A stretch of 64,000 nt of DNA from Trileptium ribeirensis (lineage: Eukaryota > Nematoda > Enoplea > Enoplida > Thoracostomopsidae): contig JASANE010029311.1 of the NCBI GenBank assembly GCA_030248225.1, positions 1 through 64,000 on the forward strand, written 5' to 3'. The notes below the pieces were generated by a model. It saw nothing but the letters and a program-made list of their open reading frames with translations, was not told where the DNA came from and ran no database searches. Shown here one piece after another: positions 63,023-64,000 of this stretch. Numbering within the stretch: position 1 is the stretch's first letter; every line of letters begins with the position of its first letter. Both the position numbers and the translations under genes were made by a program.

Positions 63023-64000
63023 TTGAGCTTAAAACTGAGCAAGCCCCCTCTATTCATACCAATAAGGACTAGTACACACATTCAATTGTGAAATAGTAAA
63101 GTCTTTTTTAATGAAACAAAAACCATGCAATTTGTCAACCTCAAGATTAAATTTTAATATTGGATGTGTGGATTAGCTCCTTCCTCTAGGTTTATGAAAT
63201 TCTGTTTTCAAATTTTGGGGAACTTTGATTTTCAAAATTTCAGCAATTTTTAATCAAGCACATGTTTTTTTAAGTATCAACAAGATCACCAATTTTTCAA
63301 AGGATTTTTCTTTAGTTATGCTTCGCATAAGTAATTGTTTGGCGATAATAATTGATGCCTTATTTTTTTACGAAGCAGCGAATTACATAAAATACCTCAG
63401 ATTGACGTTGACGAAACACAAAAACATTTTTTGGAAATAAAATACATCGCTCCGTATTTTTCCTGTAAACTCGTTTTGAAAATCCCCATAAAGTCAGAGT
63501 AGTTTTATTTAGTGTTTGAAAAACAACTTTTAATTTTGTTCGCAACATTTTTACATAATGAGGTAATTGTACCGATATTCATGCATTGCCTGGGTACTAG
63601 CCATAAAAGCTATATTTTTAAATAAGTAAACAAATTCATTACTCACCTAAGTTGAGCTTACTCCCATAATACTTTTTGTTCCAACTTCCATTAATTGTTG
63701 CCATTGATCATTGCCATGTGTAATGCACCAACGGAATATTTTTGTAGTCTGGACCGGAGACCATAATCACAATTTTTTAACCCCCTAAAAACCTGGAAAC
63801 ATCAAACTGAGAAGCAACGCTTCTCTATAAACAATTGCTTCTCATTCAACACAAAATTTATGATTAAACTTTTTTGTCTATCGGATTATTAAATTTTTTT
63901 TGACATCATCATAACCAGAAATGTACACCGAGTTTAAATAAGTTGTTACCAGTACACAGCAAATTTTTGTAGCATTGTATATTAGAGGCGTGTTCTTTTT
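63023..64000. other. Right-edge sequence, nothing recognised
   Basis: About 1 kb of AT-rich DNA. Open frames on both strands overlap and show no domain. No splice-flanked exon of the DBHS gene was identified. Confidence 0.4.

Overview
The window looks like nuclear DNA from an animal, most likely an AT-rich, transposon-rich invertebrate genome. The evidence is a multi-exon gene of the metazoan DBHS family (NONO/SFPQ/PSPC1/NonA) with GT-AG introns of up to about 9 kb, a type II Golgi glycosyltransferase encoded in one exon, a Ty3-type LTR retrotransposon, many hAT-like DNA transposon copies with 8-bp target duplications, and an 18-kb satellite array. I cannot name the species. All alignments and foldings were done by eye.

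Layout: 1-18165 is a tandem satellite that is open at the left edge. Its landmarks alternate at about 530 and 205 bp, giving a composite unit of about 740 bp. Five A/C-rich stretches interrupt it and look like assembly or base-calling damage. 18166-34533 is mostly transposon-derived. It holds one gene, an alpha-1,4-glycosyltransferase-like protein at 20059-21075, palindromic MITEs, a GC-rich structured island, and a cluster of hAT-like elements with CCGGAA-rich ends. One 4.4-kb composite there (25572-30009) is bounded by a perfect 8-bp duplication.

34534-58202 carries seven recognised plus-strand coding exons of the DBHS gene (RRM1, RRM2, NOPS, coiled coil, Gly/Ser-rich tail, Gln run). Reading frame is kept across all six junctions. 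The first coding exon(s) and the C-terminus were not found. The introns hold a solo LTR with two perfect heat-shock elements, a decayed Ty3-type retrotransposon (40985-45657), another hAT-like element (49384-50560), and diverged dispersed relatives of the satellite.

58203-64000 has no recognised exon. It contains a tRNA-like remnant, a 217-bp MITE with 14-bp inverted ends, and two sets of hairpins (62035-62298 and 62565-62744) in which the loops are conserved while the stems differ but still pair. That covariation pattern, the composite transposon and the heat-shock LTR are the most unusual things in the window.
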